Origin: Viscum album
Taxonomy: Eukaryota; Streptophyta; Magnoliopsida; Santalales; Viscaceae
Length of the DNA stretch: 64,000 nt
NCBI GenBank assembly: GCA_963277665.1
Contig: OY728143.1
Span: 234,289,591-234,353,590 of the forward strand
Reading direction: 5' to 3'
Part shown: piece by piece, positions 25,963 through 38,180 of the stretch
Layout: each line of letters opens with the position of its first letter
Numbering within the stretch: the stretch's first letter is position 1
Made by a program: the position numbers and the translations under genes
The notes under the pieces: model-generated
Database searches by the model: none
Told to the model about the DNA's origin: nothing
The model's input: only the letters and a program-made list of their open reading frames with translations

Positions 25963-26880
25963 AGTAATAGGGTTGAAAAATCATGAGAAATTCCTCAAAA
26001 ATCTTTGATAATATCCATCTATCCCAAAGAAGCTATGGAAATCAATTACCGATGTTGGCCTCGACTATCCCTCTATTGTAGCTGTTTTGGAGGGATCAAC
26101 AAATATCCCATTGCTTTTGATGATATATACCAATAATGAGACCTCCTTCAACCAGAACACACACTTGTAGTACATTGCATAGAGCTTCTACTTTTTCATG
26201 GTCTAGTATAGTTCTTAGATGATCCTCATGATCCACCTTGGTTTTGAAGTATATTATAATATCATCTATAATGACTATCACAAATTTGTCTACGTAATAT
26301 TTGAATACTATATTAATGAAGTCCATGAAGATTGTTGGAGAATTGGTGATCCTAAAGGCATTAATATTAATTCATATTGCCCATATCTTGTACGAAATGT
26401 AGTCTTAGGGATATATTTCTTCTTCACCCTAACTTTATAATACCCTAACTACAAATCTTCATTGGGGAAGTATTGTGCTCTACGTAGCTGGTCAAACAAT
26501 TCATCAATTCGTGGGAGAGGATACTTGTTCTTTATTGTGACTTTGTTAAGATCATGATAATAGATGCGAAGGTTCATGGACCATTCTTTTTTTTCTTGAT
26601 GAAGAGGAATACTGCACCCCATGGTGAAGTAGTTGGGAATTTAAACCCTTTATCTAGGTTCTCCTATTGTTTTTTATTCAGCTCCTCAAGCTCCACAATA
26701 TCCATTCTATACGGAGTCTTGGATATTTGCAACACCCCAGCTATAAGGTCAAATGAAAATTCAACATCTCTTCTAGGAGGAAGATCAGAAAATTTCTCGG
26801 GAAACACTTCAGTGAATTCCCTCACAATAAGAATGTATTTAAGGATGGTTGTCTCCTTAGAGTCAATCATCTGAGCCATA
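25963..26880 (-). pseudogene. E2 reverse transcriptase
   Basis: Blocks in order on the minus strand: VREFTEVFPEKFSDLPPRR and SKTPYRMDIVELEELNK (26,664-26,879), then after a shift [20 protein letters not shown] and [12 protein letters not shown] (about 26,455-26,560), then VDKFVIVIIDDIIIYFKT with the Asp-Asp pair intact (26,096-26,326), then VDPSKTATIEG and GYYQRFLRNFS (about 25,970-26,110). The motif with the first catalytic Asp (in KIDL of the family) is degraded to NEDL. Short plus-strand open frames here are shadows. At least four frame changes. Confidence 0.9.
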
Positions 26881-27028
26881 TATGTGTTCTCATAGGGTAG
26901 TAATATCCACTCTAAAGATGATGAAGCTAAAGAAATTCATCTTCTTCCTAGAACTTGTATGAAATCAGGGGTTGATTTTCCACTTGGAGAGTGATTTCCC
27001 TATCATGGATGTTTATGTAGGCTCTATA

Positions 27029-27406
27029 TCAGGAATGCCAATCCATGCAGAGAATTGCATCAAAATCCGCTAAAAGAAGTATTATGAGGTTCTCCGGGAT
27101 GTTCATTCCACTGATTATGTCAGGGGAGGAGTTAAATTCATGGGTTGCAATTATTTTCCCATTTGACGTACTCAATGACATCATCACCTCAATGATTTGT
27201 GGTTGCGTTTTAATTTTTCTAAAAAACCATTTGGATAAAAAAGAATGTGTAAAACCTGAATCAAAAAGTATGTTTTCTATTCTTGAATGAATAACTAGCG
27301 TACCTGTCACCACTTTGTTGTTGGGGTTCACTTCGGTGGTAGTGATGGAAAAAGCTCGCTCTTGCTGCCTTATAGGTTGCTGGTTGTCTCTAAAAAGCCT
27401 TAGCAT
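27029..27406 (-). pseudogene. E2 aspartic protease
   Basis: Open for 125 codons with no break, the longest intact domain in the window. Sequence features: RAFSITTTEV at the start, VVTGTLVIHSRIENILFDSG with the catalytic Asp-Ser-Gly, FTHSFLSKWFF where the family has ATHSF, an S/T-rich flap (SLSTSNGKI), and FDAILCMDWHS at the end, the classic closing block of the retropepsin domain in Ty3/gypsy elements. It would cut Gag-Pol into its parts. Confidence 0.88.
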
Positions 27407-28432
27407 TGGGAAATTATTTGAAAGATTCCCTAGTTCATTATATTTGAAGCATTGAACACTGTCTTGATGGTCGAATGGATCATTAATCTCCTCTGTTACA
27501 ACCGTGGGTTTGTCTTGACGACAATTAATAGCTTGATGTCCTTCTCTTCCACAACTATATCATTTCCTCGTCCCCATAAAGGAAAATATGTGGTGCATCT
27601 TTCCGCCCCTTTGGCAAGTGGGGTGCTGTATCTTCTTAGCATTGTTGGATTTATCCATCGGACCACCAGAATTTAAATCCAAATTATGCTTCTTAGCTCA
27701 GGATACACCTGAGATTTTCCGATCTCCATTTCGACCAAGAGGGCACATCAGACAGTTTCCTTATAGATTTGGATGTCAAGGATCGCAAGTGCATTCCCCC
27801 AGCTATATTTTAGCCCACCAGAGAAGCGGACAACCCTAAATTCAGGGTAATGAAAATGTCAGAGGTGTATCGTGCAAGCTTTTTGATGCTTTCCTTGTAT
27901 GATCCGATATATTTTTCGTCTTATTTATTGAGGTCATGGAAGTCCTTATCAATCTTAAGTCGGAGGGTGCATGGAAAATATTTATTGAAAAAACATATTT
28001 TGGAAATCCTTTGATTCCAACACCTTGATCTCCTCCTAATGTGCCATATTTTTTATCAATGTCCACCATTGATCACCTTCACCCTCCAAACAATAAGCTT
28101 CCAGAATAACCTCCTCGTGTTCAGATCATTGACAAATGGAGAAGATATTTTCAATGGAGTAGATCCATCATTTGGTGATTGAGGGATCATATGATCTATT
28201 AAAAGTAGGAGAACTTTGTCTCATGAATCTTTCTATAGCGACTTGTTCTTTCAGAAGGCTGGTTTGAATATTCCTCCGAACCCATGTTTCTATTCAGTGC
28301 TTGTGTAAACTGAGATAGAATCATGACAATGTTTTCAATTCCCACTCCCATTGGATTGGTCATCTCATTAGCACTGTCAACACATTGATCTTCACATTAA
28401 ATGTTAGCCCGAGTTCTCCTATTATCGTCCAT
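27407..28432 (-). pseudogene. gag: E2 gag with two broken zinc knuckles
   Basis: The start is set by ATG at 28,430-28,432, reading MDDNRRTRANI, then a stop. Further blocks: MTNPMGVGIENIVMILSQFT, FMRQSSPTFNRSYDPSITKW, HEEVILEAYCLEGEGDQWW (the WW core), then KYFPCTLRLKIDKDFHDLNK and KESIKKLARYTSDIF (27,842-28,000). Two CCHC knuckles follow. At 27,521-27,562 the second and fourth ligands are present but the first Cys is a TGA stop. At 27,410-27,451 the first Cys remains (CFKY), while the second Cys is Tyr, the His is Asn and the last Cys is Phe. Gag would form particles and bind RNA. Confidence 0.85.
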
Positions 28433-28928
28433 TTGCTAGAAAAAAAAGAATTTTTAGGGTAACACATAAAGGGTAATTCAAGGACAAAACATATGACTTA
28501 TAAATAGAATTTGTTTCCTTAACTAATGAATCTATATACTTCAATCTATGTTATCCATGATCTACTTTCTAACTTATTTTCTAAGGGGAATGTTTTTTAA
28601 TTCCCTTAATAATCGTTCATACTAAGCTTCTGAATTTCACAATGCATATGCTCTAAGAGTTTAGTAACAAAGAGCACAACAAGGCCCATTATCGGGTACC
28701 AGGATACCTCAGGTCAGGCCCAAAACTCCTTATTGGGGCTTTCACCCCTAGGTACATCTGTGCCAGAGCCACCTCTACTAGCTCGTATCGAGACATCTAT
28801 GAATTTTCTTCATAAACCACTTACTCAATACTCACCAAAACATATGGATATTTTTATTATAGTTAGCCTTGTCTCTAAGGTTTTACTGGGGTTTTTTAAT
28901 CCTAATAAAATAAATAACTAAACCTATC
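28433..28928 (-). other. E2 untranslated leader
   Basis: About 500 bases between primer site and gag ATG. No coding content is visible on the element strand. The 62-codon plus-strand open frame at 28,733-28,921 shows no family pattern. Confidence 0.55.
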
Positions 28929-28941
28929 CTCAGATTCCAAC
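28929..28941 (-). other. E2 primer binding site
   Basis: Minus strand TTGGAATCTGAG is a diverged form of the tRNA-Met site TGGTATCAGA, directly beside the LTR end at 28,942. Position and partial match (about 8 of 10) support it. Confidence 0.7.
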
Positions 28942-29340
28942 TATAACAACCCTGCACTTTATTATATACTTAAAAATGATTTATTACATAAAACCTACAC
29001 TTGATACAATATATAAGAACTAGTGGTCTAGTGTATTTGGGGCTTAGAAACATACATAACAACATAAATCATATAATGAAACATCTTATTTAAATCGTTT
29101 TTACATGACCACTACATTCCCAAGTACATAACATTACATAGGATAACCTGAGGACATGCATAAAAAATGGTGGGCTATAAAGCCCAATATGGGAATAAAC
29201 ATGAATAACATGAGGAATATAATACATGTTAGAAAATAGTCATATAAATGGAGCAAAATAGACGCATAAACATAAATGCGTGATAAAGCATGACAATCAA
29301 AACATGGAAGTGTGGAAACAACACTTAACAAGGAATTATC

Positions 29341-29461
29341 ATGAGCCAAGGCTCATTGCACCTGGAGCATTAGTAAACCCTCATTGCACATGAAGCATGA
29401 GTAAACCATCATTGAACTTGAATTATCATGAGTAAACACTTATTTTACATGATATATCATG
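29341..29461 (-). repeat. Minisatellite of about 29 bp in E2 5' LTR, about 4 units
   Basis: Four diverged units of the CATGAGTAAACCCTCATTGC motif, about 30 bp apart, homologous to the seven-unit array at 22,261-22,470. Confidence 0.72.
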
Positions 29462-30262
29462 ATATTATACTTTACCTAATGCATTGGTGCGCTCTCAGGG
29501 CGCACCCTTCATAAACATTTCATTTCATGCATAAGTGAGTCACATGGATCATAAAACATGGATTCATTAAACATAATCATTTATTACATGATAATGTAAT
29601 TTGGAATTAATAAATGAAACTCTATAATAAATATGTAAATTTTCATAAATGTGAATACCCATGATAGAGAAACAGGCATTGTATTAACTACAAAATGACT
29701 TTGTCTTGGAAAAATGCGGTGCAATTTCGACAGCATAACATTGTGACAGAAGAATTCATAAAAATGGTTGATGAGATAGAAATGGGCGCATCATCAAATT
29801 TACATGAAATTGAAAATATTTGAGTCATATATATAAATTTTCCAACACATGTAATGAAATTTAGATATATAATACAAAATAATTCATTGAATGTAAATGA
29901 GGGGAGAGAAATTCAATACAGAATTTCAGCATGGTAACTAGCGTACATGGGAAGCAATAATGAGAGAGAAAGGAGATATCTCATTTTTCAAACATGAAGA
30001 GGGAAGTATGGGGGAGGTTTTTAATCATAAAATAACATTTATAACTGAAAATAATATGGTAAAACAATATAAGGAAACTTGGACATAAATAAGAAAAGTT
30101 AAAATCCCTTACTTGGAAGTGTGATTCAAATGGCTTGGTTGAGGCTTGAGAGAGGATTCATGGGAGCTTGGGGCACCTTGGGAGGATTCTACAGAGAGTA
30201 GGAAAGAGGATGGACTAACTCCAAAGGCATTGAGTAAATAGGAAGTGGGGGTTTGGGTGCCA

Positions 30263-30269
30263 TTATATA
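30263..30269 (-). promoter_or_regulatory. E2 LTR TATA box candidate
   Basis: Minus strand TATATAA about 605 bp inside the 5' LTR. The matching place in the 3' LTR (about 23,271-23,280) reads ACAATATAAATAC. The location fits a U3 promoter. Confidence 0.5.
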
Positions 30270-30873
30270 GCAACAATGAAGGAATTCTTTATTATTTTGG
30301 TTTTGGACACCTCACATTAAACTAATAAAAACCAAAAACCAGCCCATGGTTTTTGCTCATTTTTTTGAAAAAAGGGAGTGGAAAAAAATATTTTATAAGT
30401 CCAATGGCCTAACTTTTTAAAATAATAGGGCTGAATATGTCTAGGTGAGTCACACTCTCAAGGAAAACATTTTAAAAAGCTAAAATGTTTTATATGTCTT
30501 GAAGGTTCCACTCAAGAATTGTAAAATAAATTAAATAAACCTAAAATCACATAATTTTAATTGTAAAACATATATTGTCCGAACATATGATTAATAGTTT
30601 TTTATTACACCGCTATTGGGTCATTATGGCGTCATAAAACACATTATATATTTAAACGGTACTTAATTTTTATCCACAAAAACATGATTGTCACTAAAAA
30701 TTATAAAAAATTCTCCATTCTATAATATTGACATTCAGATTCGAAATATAATATTCATTTTATGTAAATAACTTTCTAATTATGTGAATTTTTACTTTTA
30801 AAATAAAAAATAACATTTACAAAAAATTCATTGGTTTTGACAAAAACAGCTTTCAACCCATAAAAAAATTACA

Positions 30874-33800
30874 ATTAAATACATAAAATTATATAATAAT
30901 TCATATGAAATAAAATGTAATTTAAAATAAGAATAATATTTTATTAAAATATTATTTAGTTCAATAATATAGTAATTCATAATAATATATTTCTTAGTTG
31001 AATAATAACTAAAATTATTATTTGGGATTTAAAAACTATTTACAAAGTAACAATAATTAAATGAATCAATATTATTTACTATATACAAAAATAATGTATA
31101 TGATAATAATTCGATGGTATTGTAACATAAACACTTAAACACCCACATAAGATCTTAGGGTATGGTGCAATATTGTGACAAACTCTTGAGGTGGCACAGA
31201 TAACATTGCTCAAGTTGTAATCTCTATCAACTTCCATATCTCTTGTAGGAGGTTCCTCTTGATCTTAACGTATTCAAGATCGGATTGGGTTTGGTCAAGA
31301 GAAAATACCAATGATGCCATGTTCTTTCTGAACTCCAAAAAAGGGCTTCATATGGGGAATATATATTGGATGAGGTCTTCACTTCCTCTTTCTCTATAAT
31401 TGGATTTGTTAATGCCCTGTATTTATTCTGATCATGTGATCACATTTCAAGGAAAATATTTGCAACAACCACAATTCATAATAGTATTTTAAAATCCAAA
31501 ACAGAGAACCAAATAAGTGCATACATTTTACATAGCCATAAGAATACATTTAAATAGACTAAGTGTAAATTTCCTTAATGAATTTTTTGGTCGTTATAGA
31601 TAGCATTTTTTAAATGTGTTTATTTTTCCAATAAATTCATAGGGAATGAATTATTTTTCTTTGGAACTAGTGTATGGGAAGTGGGGAATATGAACACTAT
31701 TATATTTATTCAAAAAAATTTGGAAGCTAAGACCAGGGTAAATAATGACGATTTTTAGAAAATCACCTACCCTCAATTTCACTCCCTCATTAATAAAGTC
31801 TCACTAATAGCATAGATATTTTTAAGATATCTTTTTTGAGGTTACACATACCAACAATTCCTAATCTAAGGATTAATGGAATTTCACCAATCATTTTATA
31901 AGATACAAATCAATATTACCATATCTATAATTTATATTATTTTCACATGTTAAATTTTGATTCCCACATTGATCATCCAATCTTATGGGTTGATGAATTA
32001 ATTGATTTGAGGACTATGTTTAAAAGTGACTTTGTTTTACAATTAATCAAAACTTTTCTCAAATAATAATAAATTTTATAGTCGCTGAAATATTTTTTAA
32101 ATTTAATATAAATTTTCATTACCAATGGAATATAATCATTATATGGGGTTGATAATACATAATCAGTAGGTGAAAACTCATCACATTATTATCAAAGGGA
32201 TTAATAATAATCATATGTAGAAAATAAATGTTGAACATAGTTGTAAAATAAAAAGAACATTAAATAATAAGAGTTTTTGATAATAAATATAAAATGACTT
32301 TTATTCATGATTGAACAAACATGTTCTTAGTAATAAAAATTTATATAATAAGAATGGTCTATATAAACTAATAAGGCTTACAAAAAATATGGTGTAATAA
32401 TTTCAACAATATATCATAATGTTTTGAAAAGTGTCACCAGAAATCAACTTATGAAACAATCTAGTGGAAAAATTAAAACATGATCCAACTGATGGGAAAT
32501 TAGAAGAACAATTCATCAAGGGATTATGTCCCTGAACCCTCATGTGAATATAGTTTTATGAGGTCATATCCTAGAACCATCAATTTTACAAAGATATAAC
32601 AAGATCATGTCCAATAGAAATCATGTTAAAAAATATATAACAATTTTATTTTCATGAATAATAATGTGAAAAAATCATAACAAAATCATGATCAAGAACT
32701 CTCATGTTAAAAAAAAGATCATGTTGATAGTTAGTAACATGAAACAAATATATAAAATAATAATATACATATATATTATTGTTATCTCATGATATCTAAA
32801 AACATTATCCATAAAATATTGGGTGATATATGATCCTACAAATAAAGGATCCAAACAAATTTATTCTAAATGAAACACATCATTCATATTTCAATCATAA
32901 AGAACATAACATCTGGAAAAAATACATGTTTTGTGGAAACAGTCCATGAACATTCCATAATCCATAAAGGGAATTAATATATACCAAGGAAATATAATAC
33001 AACCATTGTAACATAAGGACCATTTAGGAAGTTGAAATAAATGAAAAATAAAATTTTAAGATAAATAGTTAAATTGCTAATAAAAATTATATTATAATAA
33101 TTTTCAAAATGATAATAAATTCTTTAAAATTTTTTTATCTAAAAATATATAGAGAAAGATTGGTATAATTTTTTTTAGAAAAGTATCCATTCAAACTAAA
33201 AAAAATTTTATGTGAAAAAGAAAAATATATGAAATATTTTTTGAAATAAAATCATTGAAAAGGTTTAAAATCAAATGTATGAAAACTTATTAATAAAATG
33301 AGACATAATAATATGTTTTGAAATAAATTATTCGTTTTTAGAATCAATCCGTTACCTTTGATAAAAATAGAAATATTTAATTTTTCTATTAAAATAAAAA
33401 TTAAATCATTTTGTTTAGATAATAATTTTTAAATAATAAAGTTATGATTCTTGTTGATGAACTATCATAAAATCACAACACTCATAAAATAGTCTTTAGG
33501 ATGTTATTTTAATATACCCATAAAATATAAATTTTAATTCATGTTAAAAATTCATTATCAATATGATGATTGAAAGCTATTTTAAAAAATATATATTCAA
33601 AAGGATCTTCAATACATGATTATTTAAAATAATATATTTGTTTTCAAAAACATTGGAGTGGTATATAAAACTATATTCATTCAAGAAAATGATATTTAAT
33701 ATGAATTAATTGCATTTCTTCATAATCAACAATGTAGAATGGAATAAAAAAAATGTTCGAAATGATGAAAATGGAAATGTAAATGCCACACTTGATAAAA

Positions 33801-36800
33801 CATAATTATTTTTTCAAATATAGGGTTAATCACTGGAAGGTAATGGAAAATATGGAAACTGAATAAAAATAATTATTAATGAGAATGCGGTTTTTACAAT
33901 GTAATAATTTTATGGGGATGAAATTCATCAAAGATGATGATTTGAGTTAAAGATGAAATTTTTTTTGATGGAAATAAAATTTATAATGAAAAATTAATGT
34001 CATAAATAAACTAATCATTGATTTGGTATAATTAATATGATATGTTATATATCAAATAATCGGGGATTGACGTAATAAAAAAATATACACTATTATTGAA
34101 ATTAAAATTGATTACCAATAAAATATACTACATGATAAAGACATTTAAATCCCATTTTTTGTATATAAAAATTACGATGAAAACTCATAATCATCATAAA
34201 TCCAAATTAATTCGTAGATGTTGTGAATACAAAGAATATATAAATGAATCGGAATTGGGTTGCATGAATGGTTTCCTTTTATTCCATCATAATAAAACAT
34301 GCTCTATCCCCCAATTTTTTAGATGTTATCCATTGGGAAAAACATTAAGGACATATATCATGGATTTCTGAAATGATCATTATTACAAGGATAAGGGATG
34401 ATATTTGTGGATAGAGTATGGTAGGATAATAGTCAAGTTAATGCATGGATGTAGTTAGAGAAATGTGTTGGCTATGATCTCCCATATATATGATGAATAT
34501 AGTTTTTTAATTATAATTATTTTTAATTTATTCTATGACAATATTCAAATTTAAAAGGATTAAAATGTGGGAAAAATCACTTTTTGGATTATATACGGTT
34601 TATCATGCCTCAAAATTTAATTTTTTATCTTTTAATGTTTATTTCCAAATGATATTTAAAATTTCCCATTTTTGTTTTTAATTTCATATCTAAATCTTTT
34701 ACATGTAATACATAATTCACTAGATATATTGTATAACATATATTAAATAATATTTCTATTAAGAACATAACTTTATGATATATAGTATTTTATTAAATTC
34801 TATAAAAATAAAAAATTAAATTTTATAAAACAAAAATATACCATGTTGAGAAATAGGTTTGTAGAAAGATATTGTATTATTCATTATGTGTTCATTATCT
34901 TATTTATTATTGTTTAAAAAATTTATTTCTACAATTAATATAATATATATGCTTGATATATAAAAATGTGTAAATTTGAGGACTTATTCACTTGTTATAT
35001 CGTATAGAAATTAAAAAATGGTAGTAAATCAATTTTTTAAAAATTACTATTTTCCCATTATCACAATAATTTACATTAATCATATTAATCATATTTTTAA
35101 TTCATAAAATGAAATATAGATTGTTATATAATAAAAGAAATCATGATATTAGAAATAAATTCAATTATTTAGATTAATTTCTACATGTGATGATATAAAA
35201 TTAATTATATATGCAGGTAAATAAATTTTAAAGAGTGAAATGATATCTGTGTTTCTAAAAAATGGGTTTTATAATGTTATAATATTATATTCGATTGGTA
35301 TAATTTAATTTATAAATAAATATATCTAATAAAAAATTATTTAAAAATAGTAAAATATATTTTTTTATTATGATTATTTTATTATAGGTGTGATAATATA
35401 AAAATAAAAAATTGTTTTAATAATTCACCTAAAAATAATTTATTTTACATAAAAAATGAAAATATCATCCAATTATAATGTTTAATTCAAGATACTATTT
35501 TCAAAAATATTTAATTATATAAATTTAGTATATTGATTTTAAATAGAAATACACTCATGAATTAAATATTTCCCTTATTAGAAATTTCATTTCTAAAATG
35601 ATTATGTTTTCAAAATCCAATTCTTTATACATTTATAAAATTAAATAATATTTTTATTTACATGATTTTTTATCATAATAATATTTTATTAATAATACTC
35701 AATTAATATTTTGTGGTTCTTATTAGATAGGTGTTGCTTGTGGAGTAATCTAAAAAACAACTTTTATTTGTTTAATTGAATGAAATATATTAAAATATTA
35801 CTGTCTTTAATTCCTCAGCCCACAATAGAAATAACATTTTAAAAATATTATTTATTTAGAAAAAAATTAATGACTATATAGATATATATGAAATTAGGGA
35901 TATATTTTAACCTCATGTATTAAAATCACAATCATAAATGCTTAGACACTCTTAGTTTTTCATAATATACGTATGAAATAAGATTTTTCTTTATCTTATG
36001 AAGGTGTAAAAAATATGATTCCTTTTTTGGTAATATGAGGTTCAGGGGAAAATATTTTACAAAATAATTGTCATGATTCATTTTACAACCAAATACTAAT
36101 CCTGAAATTGTAATGACAATATTAACTGATCATTTATATATAAAATATGAAGAACAAAATTTAATTTAAAGGACCCACTCCTAAACATTTAATATTAAAG
36201 CTACTTTATAATGTAATTAACATTACTACATTAAAAATGATATTTTAGGTTATGTTTTTTGAAAAATTACTACAAAACAATTACATAACATAATCATATT
36301 TTATAGATTGGATACTTTTGATTAGTATCCATTTTTTACAATGACACAAAAGAATTAAAATATAACATGATTTACTTTATTAAAAAATCTTCTAGATAAC
36401 ATATTGACTTCTTAATTTTCATTACCCATCCGAAAACCTTTTGATTTTGTTTAAATATTAAATGGAAAAAACGATAAATAAGTTACGTATTAATTAAATT
36501 TATTCATCCTATGATAAAAATAATAACATATGAAAAAATTTCACAAATAAAAAATTATCTTTAAAGGGTACCATTTTAAAAAATATTATTAGATTACATT
36601 TTTAAATGAATTGAGTTCGTTAAAAACTCATTATCATGCATTTAAAATTATTTATGGATATTTGGGACATCATTTTACTAGAAACAATATAATCCATTAT
36701 AATTTTAATAATCATACCATTAACTACCAATATTATTTTTTATAGATCATTATCATTATTAAATTCAATAGATTTTTATAATAATATACCGATCATTTAT

Positions 36801-38180
36801 GATATAATTGTCCCAGTCGACATTATTTAGGCACACCAACTGAATAAACTATATCATGATCACTTATCATTTACAATGGGGCTCAACCGTCATAAACAAT
36901 TTCCAAGGAACATATCAAGAATAAACCCCTTGAAATAATATTTTACCCAATTTTAAAAATAATTCAAATACAAAAATACCATTTCAACTTGAAGCCCATT
37001 TTTTTAATATCATGTTTCACAGAAAAATTTACTGAGGTATTTTTTTAAAAGAAAACAAGAAATCTCTTCGAGGATTTTAGACATCAAATAACAGTTATGG
37101 TGGTGTGGAAAGTCATTATTTTCATATATGTAAAAATAAAATGTTCTCCTATAACATTATTTAATGAAATTATATCATTCTATAAATATAATCCTTTGAA
37201 AACAATAGAATGGAAGAAAATGAAAATCATCTATTAAAATATAAAAATTGTCCGCATAATGATCGGAATATTTTTACTAAAATAAATGTTATATTCATAG
37301 AATATAATAATTAATTCATTGAGGAAACCCTATGGTGATAAAATATTTTCATTCCACATTTTTTAACATATAAATTCCTTTTTTTGAAAAATTGTTTAAA
37401 AAGGATCAATAGATGATTATTTTTAAACGAATTTCTCCTATCATGAGTCTGACTTGTCAAATATTTTTCTTTTATTCTATAATAATGAATATATGTCATA
37501 TTTATATTTAAATCAAAACTTATTACATGTTTTTGATTACATTATTAAATTAAATTATGTCTTATATACAATTACACAATAATATAAATTGATATTAGGA
37601 ATTAAAATTTCATATAGCTCAAACATCAGAAATATCCTTAGTATATTTCCTATAGTCAAAGAGGTAATAATTTCATTATCTAAATAATAATAATAATGAA
37701 AACTTATAAAATTTATAAATAAATCATACTTTCAAAATTATAGAATTAATATGGGTATGAAAAATAAACGATGTCATAATCATGGAGATGGTAGTTCATA
37801 CATATTCATGAATAACGCTTCCAGTTTTCCGCAACTTCACCTTGTTAACATTTTACATGACGTAAAATGAGTATAATACAAAATTTAATGGTTTTGGGGG
37901 CAATTTCAATGTTTATCTATCTTTTAAAAACATGATGCTTCCATTGACTACCAAACTGTGTACTCCCAGTCAAGATCATGTAGTAATGGAATTTAAACAC
38001 CTTTCCTAATATTATAATATGATCTGGGATTTCTAAAGCTGTGATAAATTATATGTTTTGTGTTTCCCCTCACCCTCGGTACTTGAAATTATATAGTATA
38101 GTTCCTCGTAAGGATATAATTGTTGTCACTATGGCCTTAAGATCGTGTTTTATTGGAGAATTCTTTTACTTCTTGCACGC
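30874..38180. other. AT-rich DNA, one small richer island, no gene found
   Basis: Over 7 kb of very AT-rich sequence with no readable retroelement domain except a weak island at 31,140-31,460. Open frames such as 34,096-34,371 (91 codons) and 37,311-37,499 have no family pattern and biased Lys/Asn/Ile composition expected from chance in AT-rich DNA. Probably very old element debris. Confidence 0.5.
31140..31460 (-). other. Unassigned coding-like island
   Basis: This patch is GC-richer than its surroundings. On the minus strand one frame from ATG at 31,318-31,320 reads MASLVFSLDQTQSDLEYVK and continues with KIKRNLLQEIWKLIEITT to a stop at 31,210, an amphipathic helix pattern. The next frame upstream gives SPYEALFWSS, which resembles the 'PFEALYG' block after a Ty3/gypsy integrase core. 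It may be a fragment of another element. I cannot assign it with confidence. Confidence 0.25.

Larger units (their letters stand above)
21862..30873 (-). mobile_element. E2: near full-length Tekay/Del-type Ty3/gypsy retrotransposon
   Basis: Minus-strand element of about 9.0 kb with both LTRs (2.03 and 1.93 kb), primer site, polypurine tract and all gag-pol domains in order: gag with two zinc knuckles, protease, RT, RNase H, integrase, chromodomain. It is the best preserved element in the window. Protease keeps its DSG, RT keeps an Asp-Asp pair, and the integrase keeps D, D and E, yet the polyprotein is cut by at least a dozen stops or shifts. The five bases flanking each end (GATAT and ATTAA) do not match, so the target-site duplication has been lost or the ends are off by a few bases. 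Confidence 0.93.
28942..30873 (-). repeat. E2 5' LTR
   Basis: Matches the 3' LTR at 21,862-23,893. The outer end in element sense starts TGTAATTTTTTTATGGG near 30,873, where the GGACC after TGTAA seen in the other copy has been lost. The inner end reads GGGTTGTTATA next to the primer site. Confidence 0.88.

Noticed and set aside
27045..27839. Plus-strand open frames over E2 gag and protease
   Set aside because: Opposite strand of well-recognised protease and gag domains.
34096..34371. 91-codon open frame in the AT-rich desert
   Set aside because: No recognised pattern. Length is within chance expectation for a 7 kb AT-rich tract read in six frames.
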